The position numbers and the translations under genes were made by a program. From Physcomitrium patens (lineage: Eukaryota > Streptophyta > Bryopsida > Funariales > Funariaceae), in assembly GCF_000002425.4 (NCBI RefSeq), contig NC_037274.1, forward strand, positions 12,663,909 through 12,727,908: DNA of 64,000 nucleotides. Direction: 5' to 3'. A model generated the notes under the pieces. It had not been told where the DNA came from and did no database searches. It saw only the letters and a program-made list of their open reading frames with translations. Shown one piece after another: positions 11,104 through 23,200 of the stretch (positions are counted from its first letter, which is position 1; the number at the start of each line of letters is the position of its first letter).

Positions 11104-12797
11104 CTATTTATTTGATATATCCAATTGATCAATTACTACATTATCCATTATTGGTTCCACTGATTCTGGCTCTAGTGGTACGTCTTCATCCTCTTCCAAT
11201 ATTTCAAGCGACTCCTTTCTCAACTGGGCTGAAAGATCTTCATTGTATTCTCCCAATTCACGGATCTGAGCTTCCAGTTTCAGGATCTGGGCATCGCGAA
11301 GTTCCAACTGATGTTGCTGCGAACTCATCCCTTCTGGGACATCTTTAATCGACACTTGAGATTGGCTCCTCACAGTTAACTCTTCCGTCAGTTTTGACAC
11401 CTCATTTTGTAAAACTTCAATTTCAGACCTCATTTTCCCGTTTCACATCTCAATTGGTCACACAATAACGCTTTCTCTGTCGCCAATAACTCTGTCTTGT
11501 CCACTTCCGCTTGCAACTGGCATTTGAACTTCTCCCGTTCCAAATCCCATGACTTCCTATTCTGAATCAATTCGTCCCGTTGTCCTTCCACAATCCGTGA
11601 AATCTGTTCTTTTTTCTTTGTCCAAGCCTCATATTGGAGAACCAATTTCCGCTCCAGGACCAACTTGACTTCTTCAATTTCTTGAATCCTCAGTTCTTGC
11701 TCCCTGATTTTTTGATTTTGATCCGATATCCTTTTTTTACTGTCCTCCCAATCCCGTTTACTTCTGTCTTCTACATCCAATGCTCGTACCATACAATGTA
11801 TTTGCGAAATGTGCTTCAATACGGCATTTTTAAGAGATACTCCTTCAGGGAATCGACCCTCTGGAAACGCCAACTGGTTGATATCTATCAATAATGGGAC
11901 TTGATTCTTCTCTTCCACCGCAAGACCACTTGGAACCCGTCTCGCTTCGATAACCGGAGCTACCCCTTGAACCACTGTACAACTTGATTCTCCAATTTCG
12001 TGTATTACATCCGCTACATTGTGATTCTGTGCCAACAAATTTCGTTCTCTCTGCAAAGGTGCTGACACTGGTATAGGGTTTTCCTCTTCTGACGGTGGTT
12101 GACGCAATGTGTGCGCGATGACAATATACACATAATTTGAACAAAGCAAGGATGTGAACTTCCCCAATTTGAACTTGGCTCCTATCTCCGCATGAATACG
12201 AGTAGCTACGTAAGCCGCCCAGTTGAACACCATCCCCTCAAACGCCCCTACTGCTGCATACAATAATCGTTTTGACACATATGTGGGGTGTCGGTACAAT
12301 CCTAACCGCCTCAGCACGAACCGCAACCATTCCACATATTCTGGTGTAATCGCCTCCTGAGTCCGCCATCCTTGGCTCCTTTCAAAGGATGACATTCCTC
12401 CCTTGAAATATCTACCTGGGCTGAAATCGCCTGACTCATCAGTCCCAACTGCCATCTCTCCAATGGGAAGAAACAACACCTTTTCCAGGATTGTTTCATC
12501 AATCCCAATAATTCGCCCTTGAACGACACTCGATCCATCCTCGGGGTCGTAATTCTCAATGTATTCCTCCACTAATGACACATTGATTGATGGTAAACGC
12601 TCTGAATGGTGCAAAAACTGGAACAGCTTCGCAGTCCTAAAATCCCTTATTTTTCTCTGCGTCCAACAGATTTCTAACTTCATCGGCTCCATATTGGTAA
12701 CGATTATCACAGCCGGTGGTTTTGCTGTGCGTTTAGCTCTCACATTCCGGCCACTTTCATCTCTGTCTACAGCTCTCTTGGTACTTTCAATCGCCAT
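11104..12797 (-). CDS. T1 accessory ORF, 3' of pol (frameshifted)
   Basis: Two minus-strand reading frames, 12,797-11,430 (455 residues) and 11,433-11,104 (109 residues), overlap at ATGA. Aligned with T0 near 6,265, T1 lacks one base there, so the ancestral product was a single protein of about 564 residues. It starts MAIESTKRAVDRDESG (basic, nuclear-signal-like KRTAK). Residues about 45-215 form a globular part with VVQGRIIGIDE, RYFKGGMSSFERSQGW and FEGMVFNWAAYV. The C-terminal half is charged coiled coil, ending in an acidic EEDEDVPLEPES. No signal peptide or membrane helix is evident, so it does not look like an envelope protein. The globular part faintly resembles plant transposon-associated domains found near gag in other elements; this is a guess. 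Remnants occur in T0, T2 and T3. Confidence 0.7.
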
Positions 12798-13149
12798 GAC
12801 TCAAACGCTTACAGGTCCTAACCGTCAATGCCACTCTCCAGTCTGCCCGAAACACTAAAATGAGACACAAATAAGCAACAACATAATATATCACCACAGA
12901 ATAACCCTTAGTAGGAGCCCCACTCCTATTCTATTACCTAGTGATGAGAGCGACAACATGGTACCCATACTGTCCATTTCTCACTTCCTTCGCATCTGAC
13001 ACAATAGTGATTACTACATATCCTTGCAGCCGCCTCTACATCTTATACCATAATTAGGTCCCTCCTGAGTCCATTCGAAGTCCGCTCCCCTCAAATGAAA
13101 TAAAACCCGTCCCGGGTTTTAGGTATTATATAACCGTAAACGATTTCCA
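12798..13149 (-). other. T1 spacer between pol and accessory ORF
   Basis: Non-coding spacer; it holds a piece retained in T2 and T3 (AATAGGAGTGGGGC on the minus strand) that marks one end of their shared deletion. No splice or promoter signal for the accessory ORF could be defended. Confidence 0.6.
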
Positions 13150-13235
13150 TTAATGCGGGTACTGAAACGATGGCCCGTGAAATCCTCCAATTGAACAGAC
13201 CCATTGGAAAATCCTGAAATTGTCTTAGTCAAGAC
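13150..13235. repeat. 86-bp exact repeat, pol-end copy
   Basis: Identical to 13,560-13,645, exactly 410 bp away. Here it replaces the expected junction just after RWHGS, shifting the frame to an early TGA. The outer half (STRINGNRLRLY context) is native to this site, as the T0 end shows; the inner half, encoding VLTKTISGF in frame, is integrase-like. Confidence 0.95.
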
Positions 13236-16200
13236 CCATGCCAGCGAACTTGAAATTTTCCCGGAAAATGGTTGAATCGGCTGTCGAACAGCAATACCAA
13301 ATCATTGGACATAAAACACTTCGGCCGCAGTTTACTATCATAGTAACTCTTCCTCCGTTTTTGAGTGGCTTCCATGTGGAATAGAGCGACAGCCCGTATT
13401 TCATCCAATTCCTCCAATTTCATCAACCGAGAGTGTAATGACTCAGTGTCACTGAGGCGTTCGTCTAAGGCAATTCGTAAACTGGGAACCTCCAATTCGA
13501 TAGGTAAAATTGCCTCTTGACCGTAAACTAATTGGAACGGAGTAGAGTGGGTAGTTACCTTAATGCGGGTACTGAAACGATGGCCCGTGAAATCCTCCAA
13601 TTGAACAGACCCATTGGAAAATCCTGAAATTGTCTTAGTCAAGACTTTGCACAAAATGCCGTTGGTCTTTTCCGTTTGCCCATTGGCACGAGGATGGTAG
13701 GGAGTGGTCTTACGATGCTTGATCTCATATGTGGTCGTCAAGGCGGCGATGGTAGCATTGATGAAATGGGTGCCTCGATCGCTGACCAATTCCTTGGGAC
13801 ACCCAAAGCGAGTGATAATATTCTCATACAGAAAAGTTGCCACCGTACTGGCATTATCGGTGCGGGTAGCAATCGCCTCTGCCCATTTGGTGACATAATC
13901 GGTGGCGACTAAGATATACCGCTTTTGACCAGGTTTTGACGCTGGTGCAATGGGACCAACAAAATCAATACCCCATTTTTCAAACGGAACCTGGGCCAAG
14001 ATTGGGACTAACGGCATGGCGGAAGTACCCGTAGGTCGACCAATTCGTTGACAAGGATCACAACGGCGAACGAACTGGTGGGCATCAGAAAACATTGTGG
14101 GCCACCAATATCCGGCCATTAAAGCCTTGCGGGCAGTGCTGTCTCCCGCGAAATGACCACCACAACTATCCAAATGACAACCTGTAAGTATCGACTGTAC
14201 TTCACTGGGAAAGATACAGCGCCGTAAAAGACCATCGCGTCCTTGTTTATACAAAGCATCACGAATCATCGTGTATGGGGCACTCTTCAGAATAAGGCGC
14301 TTCTTAAGCTTGTCCGTGAAAGTCGGCGGAAAAGTATGGAAGGTCAGAAACTGAATAATTTCGCTATACTCGGGGGATATCACATCCACCACAAATAATG
14401 CGGCGTCGGGAAGATCATCGGGAACAGGCTCGTTGCCGAGAATATTAGACAACCGGGATAAATGATCTGCGTTCGCATGTTGCTTCCCAGGTCTGACAAC
14501 CACCGTAAAATTGAACTCCTGGAGGAGTAAGACCCAGCGAGCAATGCGCCCACTCAATTGAGGCTTATTAATCAGATATTTGAGGGCATCATGATCCACA
14601 TAAAATACAAACGGATACCCAAGCAAATAGTGCCGAAATTTTTTAACCGAGTATATCATACCCAACGTCTCTCGTTCAGTAGTAGTATAGTTACGTTCGG
14701 CAGCCACCAATTGTCGACTGGCATAATATATTGGATGATCGAATCCCTTATCATCCTTCTGGCTTAACACCGAGCCAATAGCAGCATTGGATGCATCAAC
14801 ATACACATGAAATGGCTTTGTCCAACAAGGAGCCACCAATATTGGTGCAGAGACCAATTTTGACTTTAAGACCTCGAAGGCTACGGTACACTCCTTGGTC
14901 CAGAGGGGACTAGTACCATCGGACGGAGGTTTCTTCAGTAAGTTCGTTAAAGGTTGACAAATAACCGCAAACGAACTTATAAATCGTCGATAATAACTGA
15001 CATGACCAACGAACCCTCGAACACCGGAGACTGTCTCCGGTCTGGGCAAGTTCATGATATGCTGCACTTTGTCAGGATCTGTAGCAATACCACGACTGGA
15101 AACAATATGGCCCAATAATTTTCCGGACGGAACACCAAATTGGCACTTCTCCGAATTCAACGATATCCCAAATTTGGCACACTGAGCCAAACATTTGCCT
15201 AAACAATGAAGATGATCTTGTTTGGTACTGAATGTACAAAAGTCATCTAAAAAGATCTCCATAAACAGTCGGAGATAATCTTGAAAAGCCTGAGTCATCA
15301 CGCGTTGGAACGTGGCTGGGGCGTTACATAACCCGAAAGGCATCACGCGATAAGCAAATGTGCCCCAATCCGTAGTAAAGGTTGTCTTGAGCTGGTCTTC
15401 TTTTGCAATTTGAACTTGATTATACCCGGAGAAACCATCGAGAAACGAATAGCATTCGTGACCGGCGACGGCGTCCAATATACTATCTGTGAATGGTAAC
15501 GGAAAGTAATCTTTCTTGGTGGCTGCATTAAGTTTTCGGAAATCTTGACAAATTCGGATTTTTCCGTTCTTTTTCGGCACCATCACAATTGGAGAAACCC
15601 ACTCACTATTCGGTACCGGGTAAATGAAACCCACCGCAAGAAGCTTGTCCAATTCTTCCTTCACCATAAGGGAATATTTAGGATTAAGGCGATGTTGCCT
15701 CTGGCGTACCGGTTTAGCGTTTTCTTCCAATATGATACGATGTTCACAGACATCAGCGGGGATACCTTGTAGATCATTATAAGTCCAAGCAAAAGCGGAT
15801 TTATGATGTAAGAAAAAGTCTGTCCAACAAGTCAACTCTTGTTCCTTAATACCTTCGTAGACCTTAATTAGCCGAGGTTCGGCCGTGGTCGCTAAGTTAA
15901 TAGTTTGACATACAGTGTCAGCAACAATACTCTGTTTCAATTCCCGCAGTGATTTAAAGTTACTCGGTATGTCCGACATATGCGAAGTAACGAATCCCGT
16001 CTCGAGGGCACTAACATGGTGCACATCGTATCCAGGTTTCCAGTCAATACTTACATAAGCAGAGTTTTCCGAATCCTTCGGGTATATCAAGTACTCCCCC
16101 GGACCTCCACATTGGTACACCACCTCAGGGTGCTGTGCTGCCTCCACATTGGCCTCCGTACTCGGTACTTCTGTGTCATCATCGGAGCTAAGCCCTTCGT

Positions 16201-19200
16201 CCGACGTCAATTCAGATACTGGCAACTGAGACTCCCCGTGATAGCGTACTGGGTACATTTGTAACACCATTTTATCTACGCCCTTACCAATTGTTAAAGT
16301 ACCTCGACCCCAATCGTTCTTGGCCTTCGCTTGATACAGCCAGGGTCGTCCCAATAAAATAGGGTACGATAAAGTCGAACGTTGTAAGCGAAAGACAATG
16401 TAGTCAATTTCATAGGCAATACCTGCAATTATAGTTTGAACACTCCGTAAAATACCCATTGGCTTAACTCGGCTATGATCTGCCATCCGTAATACCAATG
16501 TCGTGGGGACTAATTGTTCCAGACCTAAAGCATCCATTGTATCAGCGTTCATTAAATTGACGCTGGAACCTCCATCTACCTGGATGCCAGAGATCCGAAC
16601 ACCATCAATCGAAACATCAATGGTTGGTGCATCTGGATCAGGGTTCAAACTAACTTCACAAACTTCCATATTACGATGCCGATGTCTTGTTAGGGATGAA
16701 TTCAAGGTGGAACGACACTCTGGTGCGACTGCTAGAAGTTGCTTCATAGAGATTGAAGGCCGAATAGCGTCCAAATCCTTTAAAATGTCATAGGGTTCCA
16801 TATTTAGGATAATTCCCAATGCCCTCTTCCGTTTCATGGGTTTGAGCTTAACTCCGTGAGGTAATTTATTCTGCCGCCCTGGACTTGGAATTGGAACAGC
16901 AGATTGAGCTTCCTTGGGACTTCCTTTCCCAAGGGGATCTTTCAACGGGTATGATGCTTCTTGGAACTGCGGTGGGAACAGACCGGTTCGAGACGGAACT
17001 GAAGACTCCGTAATTGGGACCTCATTGGGCTTCGCAACCAAATCAGGGCTCAAGACTTTCCCAGTTTCCGGGCCTGAATGGGATTGGTCCGTAATTGGGT
17101 GTGATTGGCCCTTCGCTTTAGGATCTTCCAAATGTTTAATTGGGCCTTTCCCTTTTTGCTGGCTCCTAGTAAGAACGGTATGGACACATTCCATCCGATT
17201 TACTGGAGAGTCTTGAGGTCCTCGATTTATTCCCTCCATTTTTCCTGGACTCTGGATCTGCTGATCCCGATTATTGAAATTGAATGGAGCATTACATTGC
17301 TGATACGTATGCCCTGACTGCTTGCAATTCCCACAAACTGGGGCATAATCGTCACTGGCTCTTGGATTGGGACATTCATTGGCATAATGACCAATCTGTC
17401 TACAACGGAAACAACGCAATGGCCTTTTTGCACCCCCATTAGGCATATTGGGTGTCTCCACCGGTATATACCTACTAGGTTTGTTCCATGTAGGTTGAGA
17501 AAACGATCCTGGTTGTCCCGGTTGTACTTGGTTCAATGGCATCGATGGAGCATATGGCTGATACCCATGCTGCTCCTTACCATAGTTCCGAGGATTTGAT
17601 ACAAACCCCTCACTATAAGTGGAATTCTGAAAATGATTGACTGCTCGATTTTGTCGGTTAGATCGATTTCCATGCCATCCAAACGTATTTCCTGTTTGAA
17701 CTTGATTGACATCCCATGGAGTTGGTGGAATCATGGTCGGATTACTGAATTGTTGTTGTCTTTGCAAATTCCAACAACTAGCGGTTAAGTGCTTGCCTCC
17801 ACAAAATGTACATTTACCCAACACTTGTGAAGGTGACGGGCATTCCGTTACCAAATGACCGTGGCCCTGACAATTACTGCACCATACATTGGTCCTAGTA
17901 TTGGTTGGCTTTTGCCTCTTCTCCTTATCTTTGGCCATATTAACGGCCATTTCCTCCATTTTCTTCGTCAAGTTCAATAACAAGGCTTCATTGGAATCTT
18001 TTGAAGCTGATATTATTTGTTTTTCCGCCAAAGTTGACTCGTGTGTTTGATATGGAAAATATGGGGCATACGCTGTTGTTACTTGCGGTGGTAAAGCTTG
18101 CAATGGGGTAACATTAACTGGCCCCTGAGTATTGGCACTTGACTGGGCAACTGTTTCGATCATCTGTGGATAACTATCCACTGATCCGTTCAAAGCCGGA
18201 TATTGATAATTGCTTTGAACTGGTATCATCGTGGCACACGCAGTTAAAAACTGATCATAATGGCATTCCTCCCAAACCTTGGCTCTATCAAGGGATGCAG
18301 ATATCGTAACTGGTTGAGCTTCTTTTACAAACATTTTTAGCTCTGGTGGGTGCAAACCATTTATTAATATAGATAATATAAATGCCTCCGGCATTTGGTG
18401 GTTTGGCCACTTACTAAGTATATCAGCCACTCGGCCATAGAACGATTCCACCGCCTCTCCTAGGATCATTTTGCTGTTCATTAACCTTCCTCGAAGACGG
18501 TCTTCAAAACCAATTGGTCGAAAACGGGTCAAAAATGCATTCTTCAATGCTTCCCAGTTCGAAAATTGATCAACTGGTTGACGGTTATACCATTCAAACG
18601 CCGTATCCTTTAAGGTTGCTGGCAACCATCGTAACCAAATATCCTCGGTTCTCCCATTATTGGCGACACATGCTGTCAAAAACTGCGACAAATGTTGATC
18701 TGGATCCGCACCCGGAAAACCCCTAAAGGTAGGTAATGGAGCCACGCTAGTTGTGCGATCACTCACAGTACCCATTTGTACTGCTATGGGAACCGCTGGA
18801 CCTCCCGTCGTCATTGAATTTGACAATGTGACACTTAATCGTTTGTTAATATAGTCTGCGTCTCTCCTAAATATATTTTCCAAACTTTCCACCCTGCTCA
18901 ATTTGCTATTATTATCCTTGAACAAGTTTATTGGTTGAATAGGAGGTGAGAATGACGGATTTTAAAACACACTGAATTGGCCCTTATTGACCAATAATTT
19001 ATGCCACTCTATGGAACCAGTTTTGACGGAATCGGCAGTTTTCGCTATTGGAAACATACCCAATGGAGTACCCAACTCTTCTGTGATTCCCCCACTCTCA
19101 GTTAACGGTCTCAGAAGAAACCCTGGCCTATTGATCAAATTTTCAGCAAGTGCTCTTGGCAATTTCTCTAACGGTATATACTTCTGAAATATTAGATGTC

Positions 19201-19390
19201 GATTAGCTTCTGGGTATGCTCGAATATGACGACAGGCATGCAACCATGGCTTAATCCAGCTTTGTCTATGATTCCTTTTTAACTTTCTTTGTTGCTCGTT
19301 TCGCAACAAATTTCTTGCTTGCGATCTCTCTATTCTTTCTCTTGACTGCCGTATTTTCTTTACTGTTAAGTTCTCATTCTTAATAACCAT
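13229..19390 (-). CDS. T1 Gag-Pol polyprotein (one premature TAA)
   Basis: Minus-strand frame of 2,054 codons from ATG 19,390 to TGA 13,229. It is open except for a TAA at 18,962-18,964, where T3 has CAA (Gln), so Gag and Pol were one ORF. The parts downstream of the stop read 1,898 residues from MFKDNNSK at 18,925. Gag has several CCHC or CCHC-like knuckles (CQGHGH, CRQIGHYANEC, CKQSGHTYQQC). Protease has DGGSSVN near 16,570. Reverse transcriptase has RICQDFRKLNAA and the catalytic FLDD near 15,250. RNase H has VDASNAAIG near 14,790. Integrase has a zinc region CQRIG, then GIDFVGP, SDRGTHF and GQTEKT (D, D, E). After the E, an 86-bp patch replaces about 20 expected residues, and the frame ends about 30 residues early. 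It encodes all enzymes for copying, but this copy is probably not autonomous. Confidence 0.9.
13560..13645. repeat. 86-bp exact repeat, integrase copy
   Basis: Lies between KVLTKT and KVTTHSTPFQLVYGQ in integrase. The encoded SNGSVQLEDFTGHRFSTRI belongs at the pol C-terminus, not here. It stays in frame, so the integrase is altered without being stopped. Confidence 0.95.
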
Positions 19391-19481
19391 ACTCTTTCAT
19401 TATATTCTTCTGCGGCTGCTACCTATTTCCCATCTACTTCAACCGGCAGTTAAAACCTAACACTCCATGCTATTATCAATT

Positions 19482-19499
19482 TCCCCGGCAGCGGCGCCA
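19482..19499 (-). promoter_or_regulatory. T1 primer-binding site (tRNA-Asp type)
   Basis: Minus strand TGGCGCCGCTGCCGGGGA, three bases inside the 5' LTR. It differs from the remembered complement of plant tRNA-Asp at one base. Confidence 0.85.
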
Positions 19500-19502
19500 A
19501 AA

Positions 19503-20212
19503 TGTGATTGTCGTTTTACTTACTCTAACTTATCTAATTAGAGTAAACCTGTATAGGGGAATTCGAACACAGGGAAAGAATACCGCATGAGCTTACACGT
19601 TAGGGTCACACAATTAACTGTATTCCGCACTACTTAAAACATCCAGGAAACACTACAATGCTTTCCACTTCCTAATAATACTCCACCATCACTGATAACA
19701 AACAACATGTAATCCCGCACTATCCTAAATGACAGGACATAATCATACTATAATCCAAATTCTGGAGTTCTTCACCATTAACTGCCTTCACATTACAGTG
19801 TTTCACACAAACACAGACTCATTCTCTCTGCTGAACTACATTCAGATTTCAGCATTCAATCTCTCTTCTTCTCATTCAATAACATATAATTCCATTCACA
19901 CTTTCATTCCATGATTTACTTCACAATATTCAGAAACTCTCAATACTCTTATTTCAAAGAACATAACAACAAAAGAAAAGAGGTAGCACCAAGCTTACCC
20001 CGGCTCACACTATCACAGTAATGGCCCCTACTTCCTCTCTCCCATCCTCCTTATGCTACCACGAGATACCAACTGCTACATCTCTAATGAAAACTGCTTT
20101 TCCTAACTATTCATCCATTTTACCTACTGAACTACCTTTTCAACAGTCATCTATCCCTGTTTGCACTATGAACTAAGTATCTACAATTCAACAAATAACT
20201 ACTTATTCTACA
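19503..20212 (-). repeat. T1 5' LTR
   Basis: 710 bp, followed on the plus strand by TSD GTACT (20,213-20,217). It should hold the element promoter for minus-strand transcription; I could not place a TATA box with confidence. Confidence 0.95.
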
Positions 20213-23200
20213 GTACTCCATTGGATATTTTTTCAATAGGAGGTACTGCTGAAATGAACAATAATGGCTCTTCAGATTGACACAAATCGGTCGCCAATAA
20301 AGATAACTATATTGTATTTCAAAATCTGACGTTTTCACTTATAATTCAACCAATAAAACTAATTGTAGAAAATAACAGTAAATCAAGGAGCATTGAGAGC
20401 TCAGAAATTAGAATAAAGAAAAGTAGAGATTATTTTAAAACGGAGTTTATCAGAACAAGAAATTCAATGGCGTCAAGAGGACCAGCCATTTTGATTGCAG
20501 TAGAAATGGGTGCAGTAGGCGATTGTACGACTAGTGTCGTGCCACTACCTACTTTTCGGGGATTTTTGGATGCAGATCTCGATCAATATTTGTCTCAGTT
20601 TCTTACAGCATGTATAGCTAATAATGGCAAAACTGAAGATATTTGGTTGCGATGGTTGCTAATGACATTAAAAGATACAACATTTGAGAGGTATAACTGC
20701 CAACCTGTGGATCAATTTCCGAATTGGGAAGCATTGAAGAATACATTTTTATCTCATTTTCAGCCAATTGGTTTTGAAGACCACCTTCGAGAGAGGTTAA
20801 TGAACAGCAAAATGATCCTAGGGAAGGCGGTGGAATCTTACTATGGCTGAGTGGCTGATATACTCAGTAAGTGGCCGAATCACCAAATATCGGAGGTATT
20901 TATCTTATCCATATTAATCAATAGTTTGCACCCACCAGAGCTAAAAATATTTATAAAGGAAGCTCAATCCGTTACGGTGGCTACATCCCTTAATAGAGCC
21001 AAGGTTTGGGAGGAATGCCATTATGATCAGTTTTTAACTGCGGGAGCCACGATGATTCCAATTGAAGGTAGATATAAAAATCCAACTTCGAACGAATCAG
21101 TGGGTAGTTATCCACGGATGTTAGAAACAGGGGCCAATTTCAATACCAATATTCAGGGGCCAGTTAATATCACCCCATTGCAAGCTATACCACCGAACGT
21201 GACAACAGCGTATGCTCCATATTTTCCGTATCAACAACAAGCATTAATTACAACAGAGATAGCAATAATGTCAGCCCTAAAAGATTCCAATGAAACCTTA
21301 TTATTGAATTTGACGAAGAAAATGGAGGAAATGGCCGTCAATATGACCAAAGATAAGGAAAAAAGGCAAAAGCCTACCAATACTAAGACCATTGTATGGT
21401 GCAGTAATTGAAAGGGCCACAGTCATTCTGTAACAGAATGCCCCTCATCCTCACAAATAATGGGTCAATGTACATTTTGCGGAGGAAAGCACCTAACAGG
21501 AAATTGTTAGAATTGGCAAAGACAACAACAACAATTTAGTAATCAGACCATTGTCGGGGTAGAGAGGTTTTGCCTCAAGAAAGCACTTGGCTTCTGGCTG
21601 TCACTAATTGCTCAATCAAGCTTAAAATAAAGAAATCCTAATTTTATATATATAATTTCTCCTTTTGGGACAATTACACCAAATACTTAAGTCTTAAATA
21701 ACCAACAACACCCAAAATATGGTAGAAGTACTCTAAAACCTTGTATATCCTTGTGTGGAAATTCTTCCAAACCTCAACACCTTATAACTCTTGATCCAAC
21801 CGTCCAAACAAGATCAAAATTTACATGAAGTACTGATATGTTGTTATTAATTTGTACAACAAATTTCAACCGCAAAATCGTCGCGGATCTTGCGATATCT
21901 TCAAAATCCTAATAGTCGCTTCAAACCCTAATCTTAATATACCCGCGCGCAATTTTCTTCATATCTCACAAACCATAAGTCCAAATGCCACGAAACTTAT
22001 ATAAATAGCTTCTTAACACAAATTTTTACATTTTCCCAAAGTTTGAGCCAAAATTTCGTTCGAAAACTCAAGTTATGGCTCCTAACACTACTTTGAACAA
22101 AACCACTCACTTACTGCCTTTGATTTGAATGCGTTGTCTTTAACTCCCTATAACTCCTTTACATAAACTCCAAATGCAAAACTTCCTTCGCAAAAGATAT
22201 ATGTCTTGAATTTGCCCTTCCAGCCGCTCCTTTTGATCTCCAAAAGCTTCCGTAAGACTCCTCTTAAACTCAAAAGAGTAACAGTAGGTCTCAAATTGAC
22301 ACCTTAACTTCAAACGGCTATAACTTATTCACCCTAACTCCATATCCTATAAAATTTGTACAAAAATTGTAGCCAAAACCCTAAACTTTACAACCCTTGC
22401 CTCTGATTTCCTAATGGCCTCTTTGAAGTCGCCGAAATCCTTATCAAGGTCGCAAGCAGCCTCCTAAAAGCCCATTGGGCATGGATTTCGACCAATAGGG
22501 ATGAAGATCCTTATTTCTACCTTCATCCAACCATGCCTTGGTTTTATCCCTCCCAATTAACCTCCTATTATTTTAAATCTTCATCTTTAGGCCCCTATCT
22601 CCTCTCAAGGCTTCATACTTAACATTAAGGTTCTATAACTTTTATATACTATAATCAAACTAAGTAAGGAAAATAAAATAAAGTTTTTTCATACCAACTC
22701 TTTTTAATTTAATCTATTATCCATTCTAACATACATTTAGATTTATTAACATTTAATGTGTTCTAACTAATTTTTACATACTATAAGAATTTACACTACG
22801 ATACCATGGTCCCACCAACCCAGTGGGACGTCAATCAAGTGCAAGTGGAAAATACATTTGGATGGAATGGAAATCGATTTAATGGATAAAATCGAGCATT
22901 CAATAACTTTCAAAGTTCCAATTTTAATCAGGGATCTGCATCAAATCCTCAGAACTACAGTAAGGAGCAGTAGAAGTATCAGCAATATGCTCCACCGACA
23001 TCATCAAACCAAGTTCCCTCAGTACCAACGGGACAACCACGATCATTTTCTAACCTTATATGGAACAAGCTTAGTAGGTATATACTGGTGGAGGCACCCA
23101 ATATGCCTAATGGGGGTACAAGAAGACCACTTCGTTATTTCTATTGCAGACAGATTGGTCATTATGCCAATGAATGTCCCAATCCCAGAGCCAGTGATAA

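Larger units (their letters stand above)
10312..20212 (-). mobile_element. T1, young near-intact Ty3/gypsy element (Athila/Tat-like)
   Basis: 9,901 bp on the minus strand, bounded by 710-bp LTRs (10,312-11,021 and 19,503-20,212) that differ by only about two bases by eye, with perfect TSD GTACT. In element order: 5' LTR, tRNA-Asp-type primer-binding site, one gag-protease-RT-RNase H-integrase frame (19,390 to 13,229), spacer, accessory ORF (12,797 to 11,104), polypurine tract, 3' LTR. Defects are few: one TAA in gag, a one-base frameshift in the accessory ORF, and an 86-bp chimeric patch in integrase and at the pol end. Athila/Tat placement rests on the primer site, the FLDD reverse-transcriptase motif and the extra 3' ORF; a tree would settle it. 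Confidence 0.95.

Noticed and set aside
11427-11436. ATGA stop-start overlap in the T1 accessory ORF as programmed reinitiation or frameshift
   Set aside because: T0 runs through the same place in one frame, and T1 is one base shorter there, so a simple deletion explains it.
11104-12797. Accessory ORF as a retroviral-type envelope
   Set aside because: No signal peptide, membrane helix or cleavage site; it is globular plus coiled coil.
13676-17599. Many short plus-strand ORFs opposite T1 pol
   Set aside because: They are antisense shadows of the long minus-strand polyprotein with no family resemblance.
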